The notes under the pieces: generated by a model
The model's database searches: none
Seen by the model: only the letters and a program-made list of their open reading frames with translations
Told to the model about the DNA's origin: nothing
From: Bog-473 sp963725895
GTDB taxonomy: Bacteria; Actinomycetota; Acidimicrobiia; Acidimicrobiales; RAAP-2
DNA: 64,000 nt
NCBI GenBank assembly: GCA_963725895.1
Contig: CAVSAJ010000001.1
Span: forward strand, 248,001-312,000
Direction of reading: 5' to 3'
Part shown: piece by piece, positions 52,908 through 61,180 of the stretch
Layout: the number at the start of each line of letters is the position of its first letter
Numbering within the stretch: the first letter of the stretch is position 1
Program-made: the position numbers and the translations under genes

Positions 52908-53366
52908 GTGCCCGCCCCGGCGCACGGCGTTCGACGGGCGGCGGCCCTGACGGTCGGCGTCGCGTACGCGGTGGGTGCGGCGATGGCGACGCCATTCAGC
53001 TGGCCGGCCGATCTGCTGACCGCACTGCCGATCGGCGCCCTCGCCGTTGCGGTGCTCGTCCGCTGGCCGCTCCATCCTCGGGCTGGAGTCGAACTGCCTG
53101 ACGGGGGCACACGGCATCCGTATGCCCCGTGGATCGCCCTCCTGGCGGCCGTGGTCGCCTGGGAGCTCGTGCAGTACGCGTCGGCCGGTAGCCGGGCGCT
53201 GCACCCGACGCTCAGCTCTATGGCCGACGCGGTCGATCGCTACGTTCTGCTCAAGGCCGTCGTCCTCTTCGCGTGGCTGTGTCTCGGCGCCGCCATCGTC
53301 CACGCCGGCGGGCCGCGGCGGTCGGCGGCGGCGGCTCGTGAGGTCGGCGCAGGGGGCGAGGCGTGA
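52908..53366 (+). CDS. Hypothetical membrane protein
   Basis: 152 residues from GTG 52908. About four hydrophobic segments: AALTVGVAYAVGAAMATPF, LLTALPIGALAVAVLV, WIALLAAVVAWELVQYA and LLKAVVLFAWLCLGAAIVHA. Tail RRSAAAAREVGAGGEA. No family recognised. It lies 8 nt after ygfZ, and its stop overlaps the next small membrane gene, so the pair is probably translated together. Confidence 0.75.
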   Translation: MPAPAHGVRRAAALTVGVAYAVGAAMATPFSWPADLLTALPIGALAVAVLVRWPLHPRAGVELPDGGTRHPYAPWIALLAAVVAWELVQYASAGSRALHPTLSSMADAVDRYVLLKAVVLFAWLCLGAAIVHAGGPRRSAAAAREVGAGGEA

Positions 53367-53560
53367 GCAGTGCAGAGGTCTACGTGGTCTGGGCGCTGCT
53401 CGGCCTCGTGCTGCTCGGCCTGTGGGCCTGGTCACGCTCGGACCAGGCCGCCATCGCTCGCCCTGGCGTGGTCCTCGAACGGCTGGCCAACGGGCCACTG
53501 TTGCGGGTGGCTCTTGTCGCGGGATGGATGTGGGTGGGCTGGCACCTCTTCGCCCGCTGA
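53363..53560 (+). CDS. Small two-helix membrane protein
   Basis: 65 residues, GTG overlapping the previous stop. Two hydrophobic segments (VYVVWALLGLVLLGLWAW and LLRVALVAGWMWVGWHLF) flank a short polar linker ARPGVVLERLANG. It resembles the small DUF6186-type actinobacterial proteins in size and topology, but I am not certain. Function unknown; a membrane complex with the preceding protein is possible. Confidence 0.72.
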   Translation: MSSAEVYVVWALLGLVLLGLWAWSRSDQAAIARPGVVLERLANGPLLRVALVAGWMWVGWHLFAR

Positions 53561-53822
53561 GGCGTTGGCCCTCGGGCCGGCTGGCCGTCGCCGAGGTGAC
53601 CCGAGTTGCAGACGCACCGTGACTGCAACCGAACGTCACCGCATATGACACAACGCGAGCGCAACATCCCCGGATGGCAGCCAGGGGGGAGGAGCGGGCG
53701 ACGAGAACCACGCCGCTCCCGGACCCGATGCCTTGGCGAGTCGTGGGCTGGATGTTCCGAGACGGCGAGTGCATCGCCATCGAGCGCCAGAGTGACCAGC
53801 CCACGTCGGGCACAAGGGGAGA

Positions 53823-54032
53823 GTGATGATCAGGGTCATCCATCTCGCAGAGGACGGCACCGAGATGGCCGCCATAGAGGTCGACGACTTCACGATCGAA
53901 GTCATCTACTCAGGCATCGCGGACATGCTCCGCGCCGCAGCCTCGGACGGCCCGTGTGCGGTCGGATATGACGCCCTTCCGCACGACGCGCGCCAACGGC
54001 GCGAGAAGATCCTGACGCGCATCCGCGACTGA
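53823..54032 (+). CDS. Small soluble protein, unknown function
   Basis: 69 residues from GTG 53823 (or ATG 53826, 68 residues). AAGGGGAG precedes the start at a good distance. The sequence begins MIRVIHLAEDGTEMAAIEVDD, strand-like, continues with a helix (FTIEVIYSGIADMLRAA) and ends in a charged DARQRREKILTRIRD helix. No family recognised. The 262 bases before it show no gene, and the 251 bases after it hold only a GC-rich palindrome (CCCGCGATCGCGGG at 54080-54093) and the trpC promoter. Confidence 0.62.
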   Translation: MMIRVIHLAEDGTEMAAIEVDDFTIEVIYSGIADMLRAAASDGPCAVGYDALPHDARQRREKILTRIRD

Positions 54033-54269
54033 CAGGGCTGTACGGCGGCCTCACGGGCTGCCGATTGTGCGTGCCCAGGCCCGCGATCGCGGGTCGCCGG
54101 GCTGACCGGCGCGAGGAGCGAGACAGCGACCGTGTGTCGCCGTTCCGGGAGTCTCCGACGACCGGCGACGGATCCGAAGATCCCGAAGGTGTCCGAGGGT
54201 CCGTGAGGATGAACCGGGAGCCCCATTCGCCCGAGGGCACGGTGGGCCGGCCCCGAAAGGGCGCGCAGC

Positions 54270-54275
54270 TACGCT
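54270..54275 (+). promoter_or_regulatory. Probable trpCFBA -10 box
   Basis: TACGCT ends 9 nt before trpC ATG 54284. The short leader leaves no space for a classical trp attenuator. Confidence 0.45.
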
Positions 54276-54283
54276 GAAGCGTC

Positions 54284-55073
54284 ATGCCCACGTATCTGGA
54301 GGACATCGTCGCCTCCCATCGGGCCGCGCGCGGCGGACGACGGTCGTCCGCTTGGTGAGCTGCTCGAACGCGCCGCCGAGACGCCGTTGCCCCTCGATTT
54401 TGGCGATTCGCTGCGTCGCGACGGGTTGGCCTGTATCGCCGAGATCAAGCGGCGCTCGCCCTCCAAGGGCGACCTCGATCCGGGGCTGCAACCAGAGCGC
54501 GTGGCCAAGGAGTACGCCGCCGGCGGTGCCGCCTGCCTCTCGGTGCTGACCGACGATCAGTACTTCGGGGGGTCCGCAGCCGATCTCGTGGCGGCCCGCC
54601 AGGCGTCCGGCCTCCCCGTGTTGCGCAAAGACTTCACGGTGCAGGAGGCTGACGTCGTCGATGCCCGCTTGATGGGCGCCGATGCCGTCCTCCTGATCGT
54701 TGCTGCACTGGACGACGAGGAGTTGCGACGGTATTCGGGAAGAGCCGACGAGCTCGGACTGACGGCGCTGGTCGAGGTGCACGACGAGACCGAGCTCGGG
54801 CGTGCTCTCGCCGCCGGGTCGCGGGTGGTCGGCGTGAACCAGCGTGACCTTCGCAGCTTCGAGGTGGACCACGAGCGGGCGTGCGCGTTGGCGCGACGAA
54901 TCCCCTCCGATGTGGTCGCGGTCGCCGAGTCAGGGATCCGCGACGCCGACGATGCGCGCCGGCTCGCGGAGGCGGGGTACGACGCGATCTTGGTCGGCGA
55001 GACACTCGTGCGGGCGGACGATCGCACGGGCCGACTCCGGGGCCTGGTGGGGCATCCCGTCGGACCGCGATGA
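54284..55073 (+). CDS. trpC: Indole-3-glycerol phosphate synthase (one frame break)
   Basis: Closes the indole ring in tryptophan synthesis. ATG 54284 reads MPTYLEDIVASHRAAR, then a single extra base near 54332 stops the frame. Removing it continues ADDGRPLGELLERA and gives 262 residues, the family's usual size. Catalytic motifs are IAEIKRRSPSKGDL (Glu, Lys), LRKDFTVQEADVV (Lys), LLIVAALDD, VEVHDETEL (Glu), GVNQRDLRSFEVD and AESGIRDADDA. trpF follows with a 4-nt overlap. Confidence 0.92.
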
Positions 55074-55753
55074 GCGAGGATCTCTTCGTCAAGATTTGTG
55101 GCGTCACGTCTGAAGCCGACGCGCTGCTCTCGGTCAGCCTGGGCGCGTCGGCGGTGGGGTTCATCTTCGCTCCTTCGCCGCGTCAGGTTTCGGTGCGGCT
55201 GGCCGGGGACATCGCCAAGCGGCTTCCGGAGCATGTACTGACCGTGGGTGTCTTCAGGGACGAGGCGCCGCAACGTGTCGTGGAAGCGGTGCGAGTGGCC
55301 GGGCTCGGTGCCGCGCAGTTGCACGGGCACGAGACAGCCGAGGAGACCCAGTGGGTGCGGGCTCGCGTGCCGACGGTGATCAAGGCGTTCCGGGCCGGCG
55401 AGCCCAGCATCGGACGCTTCGACACGTTCGGGGCCGACTACCTCTTGGTGGACGGCGACAACCCCGGCTCAGGCAAGGTCTTCGACTGGCGCCTGGCAGA
55501 GGGCGTGTCCGACCCTCATCGCCTCATCGTCTCCGGTGGCCTCGGGCCCGACAACGTCGGACAGGCAGTGGCACACCTGCGTCCGGCGGGCGTCGATGTC
55601 TGCAGCGGGGTGGAGGCAGCTCCGGGACACAAGGATCCCCTCAAGCTTCGCGACTTCATTGCGCACGCGAGGCAGGCCGTGGCCGACGTCGAGGCCAGGG
55701 ACGCGGTGGAACACCTGGCAAGCGAGGAGCCCTACGACTGGAGGGACGCATGA
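55070..55753 (+). CDS. trpF: Phosphoribosylanthranilate isomerase
   Basis: Amadori rearrangement of phosphoribosyl anthranilate, 227 residues. The catalytic Cys is in VKICGVTSEADAL and the Asp in YLLVDGDNPGSGK. FIFAPSPRQVS, QLHGHET and VSGGLGPDNV are the other barrel motifs. Presence of a dedicated trpF argues against a PriA-type dual enzyme in this genome. The extended C-terminus (HARQAVADVEARDAVEHLA) is ~25 residues longer than in enterobacteria. Start and stop overlap trpC and trpB. Confidence 0.94.
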   Translation: MSEDLFVKICGVTSEADALLSVSLGASAVGFIFAPSPRQVSVRLAGDIAKRLPEHVLTVGVFRDEAPQRVVEAVRVAGLGAAQLHGHETAEETQWVRARVPTVIKAFRAGEPSIGRFDTFGADYLLVDGDNPGSGKVFDWRLAEGVSDPHRLIVSGGLGPDNVGQAVAHLRPAGVDVCSGVEAAPGHKDPLKLRDFIAHARQAVADVEARDAVEHLASEEPYDWRDA

Positions 55754-56946
55754 GTGACGAGGGCTTCATGGCGCACCCGGGGCCCGACGGCCGGTTCGGT
55801 GACTTTGGGGGTCGATTCGTCCCCGAGTCCCTCATGCCCGCGTGTCTCGAACTCGAGAAGGAGTTCGATGCTGCCTGGGGAGACTCGGCTTTTCGCACCC
55901 AGCTCGACGACCTCCTCCGCGACTACGGCGGCCGCCCCACCCCGGTGACGGAGTGCGCCCGGCTCTCGGAGCGCCTGGGCGTGCGGGTGTTGCTCAAACG
56001 GGAGGACCTGGCCCATACCGGCTCGCACAAACTCAACAACGTCGTGGGACAGGCGTTGCTCACCACCCGCATGGGCAAGCCGCGGATGATCGCCGAGACG
56101 GGCGCAGGGCAGCACGGCGTGGCCACCGCTACGGCGGCGGCGCTGTTCGGGCTCGAGTGCACCGTGTTCATGGGCGAAGTCGACACCAAGCGCCAGGAGC
56201 TCAATGTGTTCCGCATGGAGTTGTTGGGCGCTGAGGTCCGCCCTGTCGCCTCGGGAAGCCGGACCCTCAAGGACGCCGTCAACGAGGCCATGCGGGAGTG
56301 GGTGGCCACGGCGGAGACGACGCACTATTGCCTCGGGTCTGTCATGGGCCCGCACCCATTCCCCTACATGGTGCGCCAATTCCAATCCGTTGTCGGCAAC
56401 GAGTCGCGTGTGCAGTGTCGCACCCTCCTCGACGGCTGCGATCCCGACGTCGTCGTGGCGTGCATCGGAGGCGGCTCCAACGCCGCGGGGACCTTTGCCG
56501 GTTTCGTCGACACCGACGCTCGACTGGTGGGGGTGGAGGCTGCGGGCGGCGCGGCCATGACGAACGGGATCCCGGGGGTCCTCCACGGCATGTATTCGCG
56601 CCTACTCCAGGACGAGGTCGGGCAGATCGAAGAGGCAGTCTCCATCTCGGCCGGTCTGGACTACCCGGGTTTGGGCCCCGAGCACGCGCACCTGGCCTCC
56701 ATCGGGCGAGCCGAGTACTCCACCGCGAACGACGGCGAGGTGCTCGAGGCCTTCCGCCTCCTTAGCCACACCGAGGGCATCATTCCGGCCCTCGAGTCCG
56801 CGCACGCCGTGGCCTGGGTGGCCCGTTGCGCCGGGACCGAGGCGCTGCCGAAGGGGTCGACTGTGCTGGTGACGTTGTCCGGCCGGGGGGACAAAGACGT
56901 TGCACAGGTGCGCGAGATCTTCGGGAACACGACCCCCGATGCCTGA
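55750..56946 (+). CDS. trpB: Tryptophan synthase beta subunit
   Basis: PLP enzyme condensing indole with serine. 398 residues. It opens with GRFGDFGGRFVPESLMPA. The PLP lysine is K94 in HTGSHKLNNVVGQALL. Further conserved parts are ETGAGQHGVATATAAALFGL, GSRTLKDAVNEAMREWV, CIGGGSNAAGTF and ISAGLDYPGLGPEHA. This is the canonical TrpB1 type that works with TrpA. It overlaps trpF by 4 nt and trpA by 8 nt. Confidence 0.97.
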   Translation: MSDEGFMAHPGPDGRFGDFGGRFVPESLMPACLELEKEFDAAWGDSAFRTQLDDLLRDYGGRPTPVTECARLSERLGVRVLLKREDLAHTGSHKLNNVVGQALLTTRMGKPRMIAETGAGQHGVATATAAALFGLECTVFMGEVDTKRQELNVFRMELLGAEVRPVASGSRTLKDAVNEAMREWVATAETTHYCLGSVMGPHPFPYMVRQFQSVVGNESRVQCRTLLDGCDPDVVVACIGGGSNAAGTFAGFVDTDARLVGVEAAGGAAMTNGIPGVLHGMYSRLLQDEVGQIEEAVSISAGLDYPGLGPEHAHLASIGRAEYSTANDGEVLEAFRLLSHTEGIIPALESAHAVAWVARCAGTEALPKGSTVLVTLSGRGDKDVAQVREIFGNTTPDA

Positions 56947-57709
56947 TCTCGAGAAGGAGCTCCGCGCCCGGCGCGAGCGCGGCCGCAAGCTGCTGATCCC
57001 TTACCTGATGGGCGGCATGACCGAGGACTGGGGACACTCGTTGGCAGCGGTGATCGCGGCCGGCGCGGACGCCGTCGAAGTGGGCATCCCGTTCTCCGAT
57101 CCGATGATCGACGGTCCCGTCATCCAAGAGGCCGCGCTGCGGTCCCTCGCCCGAGGAACCACGCCCGAGCTCGTACTCGACGGACTTGCGAGAGCGGAGG
57201 CACCCGTCCCTGTGGCCGTCATGACCTACTACAACCTCGTCTTCCGCGCCGGGCACAAGCGCATGGCGAGGTCGCTGGCTGCCGCAGGTGTGCGGGGCGC
57301 CATCGTGCCCGATCTGCCCGTCGAAGAACTCAGCCCATGGGCGGCGGAGGCCGACGCGGCCGGAGTCGACACGGTGCTCCTGGTGGCGCCGTCAAGCCCG
57401 CCGGAGCGGGTGGAGAGGATCTGCGCCAGGGCGCGCGGGTTCGTCTATGCGGTGGCGCGCATGGGGGTCACGGGCGAACGCGCCGCTCTCGGGTCCGACG
57501 CTGCGCTGGTCGTCGACCGGGTGCGCCAGTGCACCGACATGCCGGTCTGCGTCGGCATCGGGATCTCGACGCCCGAGCAAGCGGCCGAGGCCTGCCAGAT
57601 GGCGGACGGCGTCGTCGTGGGATCCGCGCTGGTGCGACGGCTGCTCGAGGGCGGTGGGCCCGAGGCCGCCTCTTCCTTCGTAGGCTCACTGCGCGAGGCG
57701 ATCGATTAA
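56939..57709 (+). CDS. trpA: Tryptophan synthase alpha subunit
   Basis: Releases indole from indole-glycerol phosphate, 256 residues. The catalytic Glu47 and Asp58 lie in AVEVGIPFSDPMIDGP; loop and phosphate motifs are GVRGAIVPDLPVEE and VARMGVTGERAALG. ATG 56939 lies inside the trpB end. The TAA stop overlaps the stop of the convergent SGNH gene by 4 nt, an extremely tight end for two operons. Confidence 0.96.
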   Translation: MPDLEKELRARRERGRKLLIPYLMGGMTEDWGHSLAAVIAAGADAVEVGIPFSDPMIDGPVIQEAALRSLARGTTPELVLDGLARAEAPVPVAVMTYYNLVFRAGHKRMARSLAAAGVRGAIVPDLPVEELSPWAAEADAAGVDTVLLVAPSSPPERVERICARARGFVYAVARMGVTGERAALGSDAALVVDRVRQCTDMPVCVGIGISTPEQAAEACQMADGVVVGSALVRRLLEGGGPEAASSFVGSLREAID

Positions 57710-58929
57710 ACCCGGCCCCTGAGGTCCGCAGCGACCGCTTCGGCGATGACGCGCTGTCCGGTCGCGTTCGGGTGGGCGGCGCGCCACACGTAACCCCGCA
57801 CGTTGCGCTCCGCGGCCAGTGCGGCCGACTTCAGCGACGAGCACGGCACCGGCGCATGCAGGTCGTCGAGGCCGGTACATGTCTTCGCTGCCGCGACCTT
57901 CTCCGCGTCCGACGCCAATGTAATGTCCGAGAGGGGCTCACCCGAGAAGACCCAGGGGTTGGCGGTACAGATGCCATGACCGTCGAGGGCGGCGGTGATG
58001 TCGAGCAGACGCACGTTCGCGACGTGGTGCGCACGAGCGTCGGCCACGGCGCCCGCGATGGCAGTGTTCAGGTCGGACAGGACCAGCTGGGCGGCGGCAT
58101 ACGTGCTGGCAGCATTGGGCTCGAGCCCGGCGCAGACGAGATTGGTGTGCGATCCGGACGCCGCGGCGCCTCCTGCGATCTGTGCGGGCGTCGGAATCGG
58201 CTGGTAGTAGTCGATCACCGCCACCGTGGCGGCGTGGGGAGCGACCGCTTCGATTGCGTCGGCCAGGGTGGTGCGGACGCGTGACAGCTCTGCGGCTAGC
58301 TGCGGCGTGACGTGCCCGCCGACGACGCACCGCGTGCCGAGGCCGAGGCTGATCCCCTCGACGCGGGCGAGCTCGTACTCGAGGCATGCGGAGAAGTGAA
58401 TGTCGTCTGCGCCGTCCTGCAACAGAACCAGTCGGGCCGGATGGTGCGCCAGGTCGGCGGCTGCGATCTCGTCGCCCAGGTTCCGGGCTTGCTGTGGGGG
58501 CACGGGACACTGGCCGTCGCGTGAGGGGTTGTCAGCCGGATCGGCCACCGCCCCGCTGATGGACAGTTGGTCGCCGACAAGGTGGCAGTTGGTCGGGCGC
58601 ACCGTCATGGAGAGACGCATGCGCGCTGCGACCAGGCTCGGATAGGCGAGGGCCGACGGACCTTGGGAGAGCGCGTGCGGGGGCAACCCGACCTGCGGGG
58701 TCACGTACGGGTTGGCCAGCCCATGTCCGTAGGGCACCGAGTCCCCGAGGGCGACCACCCGCGTGGAGGTGGCGGGGGAGCGGGGCGCAGATGTGGTGCC
58801 CCGGGTCTCCACGACCACGACGACGGCGGCGAGAGCCACGAGCACGGCGGCGGCCACGACCCAGAGCCGGACGTTGCGGCGACGCGACGCGTCACGTCCA
58901 GAATGCAGGCTTCTCATCCACCCAACCAC
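57706..58929 (-). CDS. Membrane-anchored SGNH/GDSL-type hydrolase
   Basis: Predicted extracytoplasmic esterase or lipase, 407 residues (ATG 58929; ATG 58917 also possible). One transmembrane anchor (about 21-40) follows a basic start. Block I is VVALGDSVPYGHG with nucleophile Ser64. Block III reads DGADDI in place of G-x-N-D, and block V is HPNATGQ with the catalytic His near residue 393. Four or more cysteines suggest disulfides. It precedes fabF on the chromosome but is separated by 54 bp of its own promoter side. The substrate is unknown; acyl groups on envelope glycans are plausible. Confidence 0.85.
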   Translation of the reverse strand: MVGWMRSLHSGRDASRRRNVRLWVVAAAVLVALAAVVVVVETRGTTSAPRSPATSTRVVALGDSVPYGHGLANPYVTPQVGLPPHALSQGPSALAYPSLVAARMRLSMTVRPTNCHLVGDQLSISGAVADPADNPSRDGQCPVPPQQARNLGDEIAAADLAHHPARLVLLQDGADDIHFSACLEYELARVEGISLGLGTRCVVGGHVTPQLAAELSRVRTTLADAIEAVAPHAATVAVIDYYQPIPTPAQIAGGAAASGSHTNLVCAGLEPNAASTYAAAQLVLSDLNTAIAGAVADARAHHVANVRLLDITAALDGHGICTANPWVFSGEPLSDITLASDAEKVAAAKTCTGLDDLHAPVPCSSLKSAALAAERNVRGYVWRAAHPNATGQRVIAEAVAADLRGRV

Positions 58930-58983
58930 CTCGAAAGGTCGCCGCCCGGGCCGGCAGCAGACGTGCGACCTTAGTGGCCTGGC

Positions 58984-60180
58984 TCAGTCGGGAGGCAGCA
59001 GGACGAGGCAGCCGTTGTGGCCTCCGAACCCAAACGAGTTGGAGAGGACGGCACTCGGCTCCCACTGTCGGGGCGCGCCGTGCACGATCGGGATCGTGAT
59101 CTCGGGGTCAGGCTCTTCATACCCCGCGGTCGGCGGGATGGTGGCACGATCGATGGTGAGCACGGCGGCGACCGCCTCGATGGCACCGGCCGAAGCCAGT
59201 CCGTGACCCGTGACGCCCTTGGTGGAGGTGACGAGCGGACCTGACTCGCCGAAGACTTTGGTGATGGCGCGCGCTTCGGCGAGGTCGTTGAGTGGCGTGG
59301 AGGTGCCGTGCGCGTTGATGTGGCCGACGCCCGAGGGCGCGATTTCTGCGTCCGCGAGTGCCAGTTCCATGCACGCGACTGCACCAGCGCCGTCGGGCGC
59401 AGGAGCAGTGATGTGGTGGGCGTCCGCCGTGCTCGCCGCACCGACAATTTCGGCGAGGATTGTCGCGCCACGGACGACGGCGCGGTCCCAATCCTCGAGC
59501 ACGAGCGCTGCGGCACCCTCGGTCATCACAAAACCGTCGCGCCGGATGTCGAAGGGACGCGAGTTGCCTGACGAAGACAGTGCGGTCATGTTCGAGAACG
59601 CGGCGATCGCCACCGGGTGCATGCTGGCCTCTGACCCCCCACCGATGGCGACCTCGCAGCGGCCGGTCGCAATGAGCCGGGCTGCCGCCGCGATCGCGTG
59701 GGTGCCCGCCGCACATGCGGTGCAGATGACCTCGGAAGGGCCGCGCCAACCGAATCGCATGGAGATGCCGGCCGCACCGGCGTTCGCCATCATCATCGGC
59801 ACCAGTCGGGGTGAGACCCGGTCCGGACCCTTTGCGTTGTAGACGCCCACCTGGTCGGCCAGCGTCTCGAAACCGCCGACGCCGGTGGCGAAGATCACGC
59901 CGGCCTTGGCGGGGTCGACCGCCAGATCTCCAGCCGCCTGGTACGCCATGTCCGCCGACACCATCGACAACTGGGCGAAGCGATCGAGCTGGCGCACTTC
60001 TTTGGGGCCGAACCAGTCGGTGGGCTCGTACTCGCGCACCGGGCCGCCGACCACTGACGGATGGAGGAGGCCGTCCCAGAGCGCCTCGACGCCGACGCCG
60101 CAGCAGGTGACCGCCCCCAGGCCGGTCACGGCGACACGCCGCCCCCGGATCGGACCCTCGGCGCCGATCCCGATATGCAT
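58984..60180 (-). CDS. fabF: Beta-ketoacyl-ACP synthase II
   Basis: Elongating condensing enzyme of type II fatty-acid synthesis. 398 residues. The catalytic Cys156 is in CTACAAGTHAI, His291 in NAHGTSTPLND, Lys321 and His326 in STKGVTGHGLASAG, and the C-terminal glycine loop is NSFGFGGHNG. The gatekeeper region GVGGFETLADQ and the DRVSPRLVPMMMANAGA block match FabF/KasA. Its ATG shares the final A of the acpP stop (TGATG), indicating coupled translation. Confidence 0.95.
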   Translation of the reverse strand: MHIGIGAEGPIRGRRVAVTGLGAVTCCGVGVEALWDGLLHPSVVGGPVREYEPTDWFGPKEVRQLDRFAQLSMVSADMAYQAAGDLAVDPAKAGVIFATGVGGFETLADQVGVYNAKGPDRVSPRLVPMMMANAGAAGISMRFGWRGPSEVICTACAAGTHAIAAAARLIATGRCEVAIGGGSEASMHPVAIAAFSNMTALSSSGNSRPFDIRRDGFVMTEGAAALVLEDWDRAVVRGATILAEIVGAASTADAHHITAPAPDGAGAVACMELALADAEIAPSGVGHINAHGTSTPLNDLAEARAITKVFGESGPLVTSTKGVTGHGLASAGAIEAVAAVLTIDRATIPPTAGYEEPDPEITIPIVHGAPRQWEPSAVLSNSFGFGGHNGCLVLLPPD

Positions 60181-60419
60181 CAGAGCTTTGAGGAGATCAG
60201 GTCGAACGCCTGGCCCACGGTGCTGATGTCTTCGAGCTCGGTCTCCTCGACCGTGATGTCGAAGGCCTCCTCGAGCGCCATCACGAGCTCGACCAGGTCG
60301 AGACTGTCGGCGTCGAGATCCTCAGCGAACTTGGCTTCCTTGGTGATCTTGTCTGCCGGCACCTGCAGTACCTCCACGGCGCACTCGCGAAACTTCTCGA
60401 ACGCTGCGTCGCTGTCCAC
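60180..60419 (-). CDS. acpP: Acyl carrier protein
   Basis: Carrier of growing acyl chains, 79 residues, strongly acidic. The phosphopantetheine attachment site is Ser39 in EDLDADSLDLVELVMALEE. GTG 60419 is preceded by AAAGGAG on the minus strand. It is located between fabG and fabF, a common type II arrangement. Confidence 0.96.
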   Translation of the reverse strand: MDSDAAFEKFRECAVEVLQVPADKITKEAKFAEDLDADSLDLVELVMALEEAFDITVEETELEDISTVGQAFDLISSKL

Positions 60420-60454
60420 TCGCTGCTCCTTTGCCTATTTGGTTCTCTTGCACG

Positions 60455-61180
60455 CTACAGCCCCATGCCCAGCCCGCCGTCGACCGGGACCACAGCCCCG
60501 CTGACGTAGCCAGCGGCGTTCGAGGCCAAGAAGCCCACAACGGCTGCGACGTCCCCGACGCTCCCTGCGTGGCCCAGAGGGACCTGGCTCGTCATCGCAG
60601 CAACCCGCTCCGCGCCCAGGCTCGCCGTCATGTCTGTGTCGATCAGCCCAGGCGCCACCACGTTCACCGTGATCTGACGGCTTCCGACCTCGCGGGCGAT
60701 GGCCCGTGCCATACCCACGAGCCCCGCCTTGGACGCGGCGTAGTTGGCCTGGCCGGGCAGGCCGACGAACGCGCCCACCGAAGAGACGAAGATGATGCGG
60801 CCGGAGTGAAGTCGGAGCATCTTCGCCACGGCGCGCTTGGCGACACGGAATGATCCGGTGAGGTTCGCGTCGATCACATCGAGAAAGGCCTGATCGCTCA
60901 TCCGCAGCAGGAGTGAGTCCATGGTTATGCCCGCGTTGGCGACCAAGACCTCGACAGGACCCCAGCGCTCCTCGATCGCCGAGAACGCCGCCTCCACCTC
61001 GTCGGGATTGCGAACGTCACAACGAACGGCAAGGAAGCGCTGCGGATCGCCACCCTCGGGAGGGTCCGGGGTCTCAGCCGAGCGGAAGGTCGTCGCGACC
61101 TGGTCGCCATTGGCCAGGAACCAGGCGACGCACGCCGCGCCGATGCCGCGGGTACCGCCTGTCACGAGCACGACCGCCAT
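60455..61180 (-). CDS. fabG: 3-oxoacyl-ACP reductase
   Basis: NADPH-dependent reduction of beta-ketoacyl-ACP; short-chain dehydrogenase fold, 241 residues. Cofactor motif VTGGTRGIGAA, structural ANAGI, and the tetrad Asn106, Ser134, Tyr147 and Lys151 (VSSVGAFVGLPGQANYAASKAG, shown elsewhere in parts). PGLIDTDMT and PVDGGLGMGL complete the family. It resembles mycobacterial MabA in context. Its ATG shares the last A of the fabD stop. Confidence 0.95.
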   Translation of the reverse strand: MAVVLVTGGTRGIGAACVAWFLANGDQVATTFRSAETPDPPEGGDPQRFLAVRCDVRNPDEVEAAFSAIEERWGPVEVLVANAGITMDSLLLRMSDQAFLDVIDANLTGSFRVAKRAVAKMLRLHSGRIIFVSSVGAFVGLPGQANYAASKAGLVGMARAIAREVGSRQITVNVVAPGLIDTDMTASLGAERVAAMTSQVPLGHAGSVGDVAAVVGFLASNAAGYVSGAVVPVDGGLGMGL

